Shown here piece by piece: positions 12,711 through 13,896 of a stretch of 13,896 nucleotides of DNA. The translations under genes and the position numbers were made by a program. The first letter of the stretch is position 1, and every line of letters starts with the position of its first letter. The notes below the pieces were generated by a model that saw nothing but the letters and a program-made list of their open reading frames with translations, was not told the DNA's origin and did not search any database. Origin of the DNA: CAYUNT01 sp964446285 (GTDB lineage Bacteria; Sumerlaeota; Sumerlaeia; SLMS01; CAYUNT01); the NCBI GenBank assembly GCA_964446285.1, contig CAYUNT010000127.1:1-13896 (forward strand). Direction: 5' to 3'.

Positions 12711-13865
12711 ATGAATAATCGCGTCCTGTCTCGACTTCTTCGCATTTCGCTTCTTGGTTCGATTGTCTTTGCCCTGTCGCTCGGGGCGGAATCGGTTTCC
12801 GCGCAACTCATCAGCGTCACGTCGGTCCCGGAAGGCTACGAAGCCGGGGCCATTGCCCTGCCGGAGGCATTTGCCGGGGCGCTCGCCGCACATCCCTCCA
12901 ATCCCAATGTGATTTACGCGGCGGTGGGGTCGTATGGCGCATCGCACGTTTGCCGGATCGATTTCTCGAACCCCGGCGCACCCGCCGTGACGACGATTCT
13001 CTCGATCGATGTGGACTACATTGGCGGGATGGCCATCCTTGACGACCATACATTCCTCATCACCAACAACGCCGATGTGGGCGGGCCGCTGCCGGGCGAA
13101 ACGATCCTCATCGCGCGCGATTTCAACCCCGCAGACGGCGACTACGACGATCCAAACGAAGTAACGGAATTGATCGCCCCCATTCTTGAGGATGATCCAG
13201 TCGGAATGAAGTTCACAGGATCGAAAATACGAGTCGTTCCGTCCAGCGGCCCGGGCGGACTCGAACCGGGACGCGTCCTCGTTCAAACGAGCGATACGAC
13301 CGAAACCGAGTTGCTCGTGATCGACCAGCCCGCCTCGCCCTCCACCGCCGCCTATGTTCCTGCGGGCGGGGCGTGGTTTTCGTATGCGGGCTATGACGGC
13401 GGACTCGATTTCACAAGTACAGGCTATGCCATCATGGGAACGCTCGACTATATGTTTTCCGGGGCGGTGTATGCGTTGCGCGATTCGGGCGGAACTCCCA
13501 ACCAGATCGACACGCCCGCCGAGGCGCACGCTTTCCTGACGGGCCTCTGGGGCTGTTCGGACCTGACGCTCGATGGCGCGGATCGCGGCTACGTGGCAGT
13601 ATATGGCGATGTGATGGCTTTCGATATTCCCGCCGATCCGCTCACACAATCCACCACGGCCTCGACGTTTGTTTCCACGAACTCCGGCTTCCTCACGGGG
13701 ATTCTCATCCAGTCGAAATCGCTCAATTTCGCGCCGAACTCGGGGCCGGGCGGCGCGAGGCTGTTCTTTAGCGGATGGAACTCCACCTTTTCCGCTGTGG
13801 ATTCCTATTTGTATTACGTGACGCCCACACCGCTTTCGGAGGTGGCAAATTGGACGCTTTACTAA
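12711..13865 (+). CDS. Secreted beta-propeller-like protein downstream of B12 riboswitch
   Basis: I do not recognise a named family. The 384-residue product has a clear signal peptide: basic MNNRVLSRLLR, hydrophobic ISLLGSIVFALSLG, and a likely cut after Val-Ser-Ala31. There is no lipobox Cys. The mature part shows about six blade-like units, each a hydrophobic strand, a polar turn, then a strand ending in Asp or Tyr: about 66-84, 115-137, 188-205, 239-258, 292-305 and 350-370. This fits a beta-propeller. DFNPADGDYDD (137-147) looks like a calcium loop. Only two cysteines remain (81 and 282), possibly a disulfide. The start at 12711 follows GGAG by 9 bases; an in-frame ATG at 12582 would hide the signal. 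It is the first gene after the riboswitch, so corrinoid capture, as in BtuG, is a testable inference, not a recognised homology. The codon usage is like its neighbours. Confidence 0.75.
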   Translation: MNNRVLSRLLRISLLGSIVFALSLGAESVSAQLISVTSVPEGYEAGAIALPEAFAGALAAHPSNPNVIYAAVGSYGASHVCRIDFSNPGAPAVTTILSIDVDYIGGMAILDDHTFLITNNADVGGPLPGETILIARDFNPADGDYDDPNEVTELIAPILEDDPVGMKFTGSKIRVVPSSGPGGLEPGRVLVQTSDTTETELLVIDQPASPSTAAYVPAGGAWFSYAGYDGGLDFTSTGYAIMGTLDYMFSGAVYALRDSGGTPNQIDTPAEAHAFLTGLWGCSDLTLDGADRGYVAVYGDVMAFDIPADPLTQSTTASTFVSTNSGFLTGILIQSKSLNFAPNSGPGGARLFFSGWNSTFSAVDSYLYYVTPTPLSEVANWTLY

Positions 13866-13896
13866 AACCCACTCCATTCCTCGATGGCGGTTCGGG

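Noticed and set aside
12660..13877. 405-codon open frame antisense to the secreted protein
   Set aside because: The plus strand has a signal peptide, ribosome-binding site and blade-like repeats; the minus frame is Arg-rich without motifs.

Overview
The window is moderately high-GC bacterial DNA and looks chromosomal. It carries ten protein genes that I can support, one of them cut by the window start, plus one doubtful micro-ORF. There are no rRNA or tRNA genes, no transposase and no CRISPR array that I can see. Two aspects of the DNA suggest a Planctomycetota / Verrucomicrobiota / Lentisphaerota / Sumerlaeota-type lineage: the style of the housekeeping proteins, and the many short palindromic and 9-bp-periodic repeats between genes. 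That placement is inference from memory and is not secure.

Layout. Positions 1-2476 read leftwards: a partial polysaccharide-flippase-like membrane protein preceded by a dCMP deaminase (22 bp apart, likely one transcript), and upstream of these an unidentified five-helix membrane protein. A RelE-type toxin and a short Phd/YefM-type antitoxin follow at 2616-3075, also leftward, with the toxin gene first. groES-groEL reads rightward at 3466-5467. A SprT/YgjP-like zinc metallopeptidase converges on it (5786-6685, minus). glnA (type I glutamine synthetase) reads rightward at 7128-8555 behind a plausible sigma-54 promoter. A SAM-dependent methyltransferase (8873-9865) and glyA (10072-11412) read leftward. 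The right end holds a well-formed cobalamin riboswitch (about 11971-12285, plus), a strong terminator hairpin at 12395-12429 that could be its expression platform, and a secreted, beta-propeller-like protein (12711-13865).

How the parts relate. The housekeeping genes touch nitrogen assimilation (glnA), one-carbon supply (glyA) and thymidylate precursor supply (dCMP deaminase), but they do not form one operon. The most interesting unit is the riboswitch plus secreted protein. A B12-sensing RNA in front of an exported blade-repeat protein resembles the logic of the Bacteroides corrinoid-capture protein BtuG, but this protein has a plain signal peptidase I-type signal rather than a lipobox. The window ends before any transporter could be seen.

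The second theme is repeats. Several arrays with a 9-bp period (TGGGACNNA, TTTTTCGCG, GARCAGAGG and a Lys-Ser-Asp/Ala coding array), compact 8-bp-stem hairpins with compensatory base changes, and larger palindromes lie between genes. They have apparently also been captured in frame inside the dCMP deaminase, the methyltransferase and possibly the metallopeptidase.
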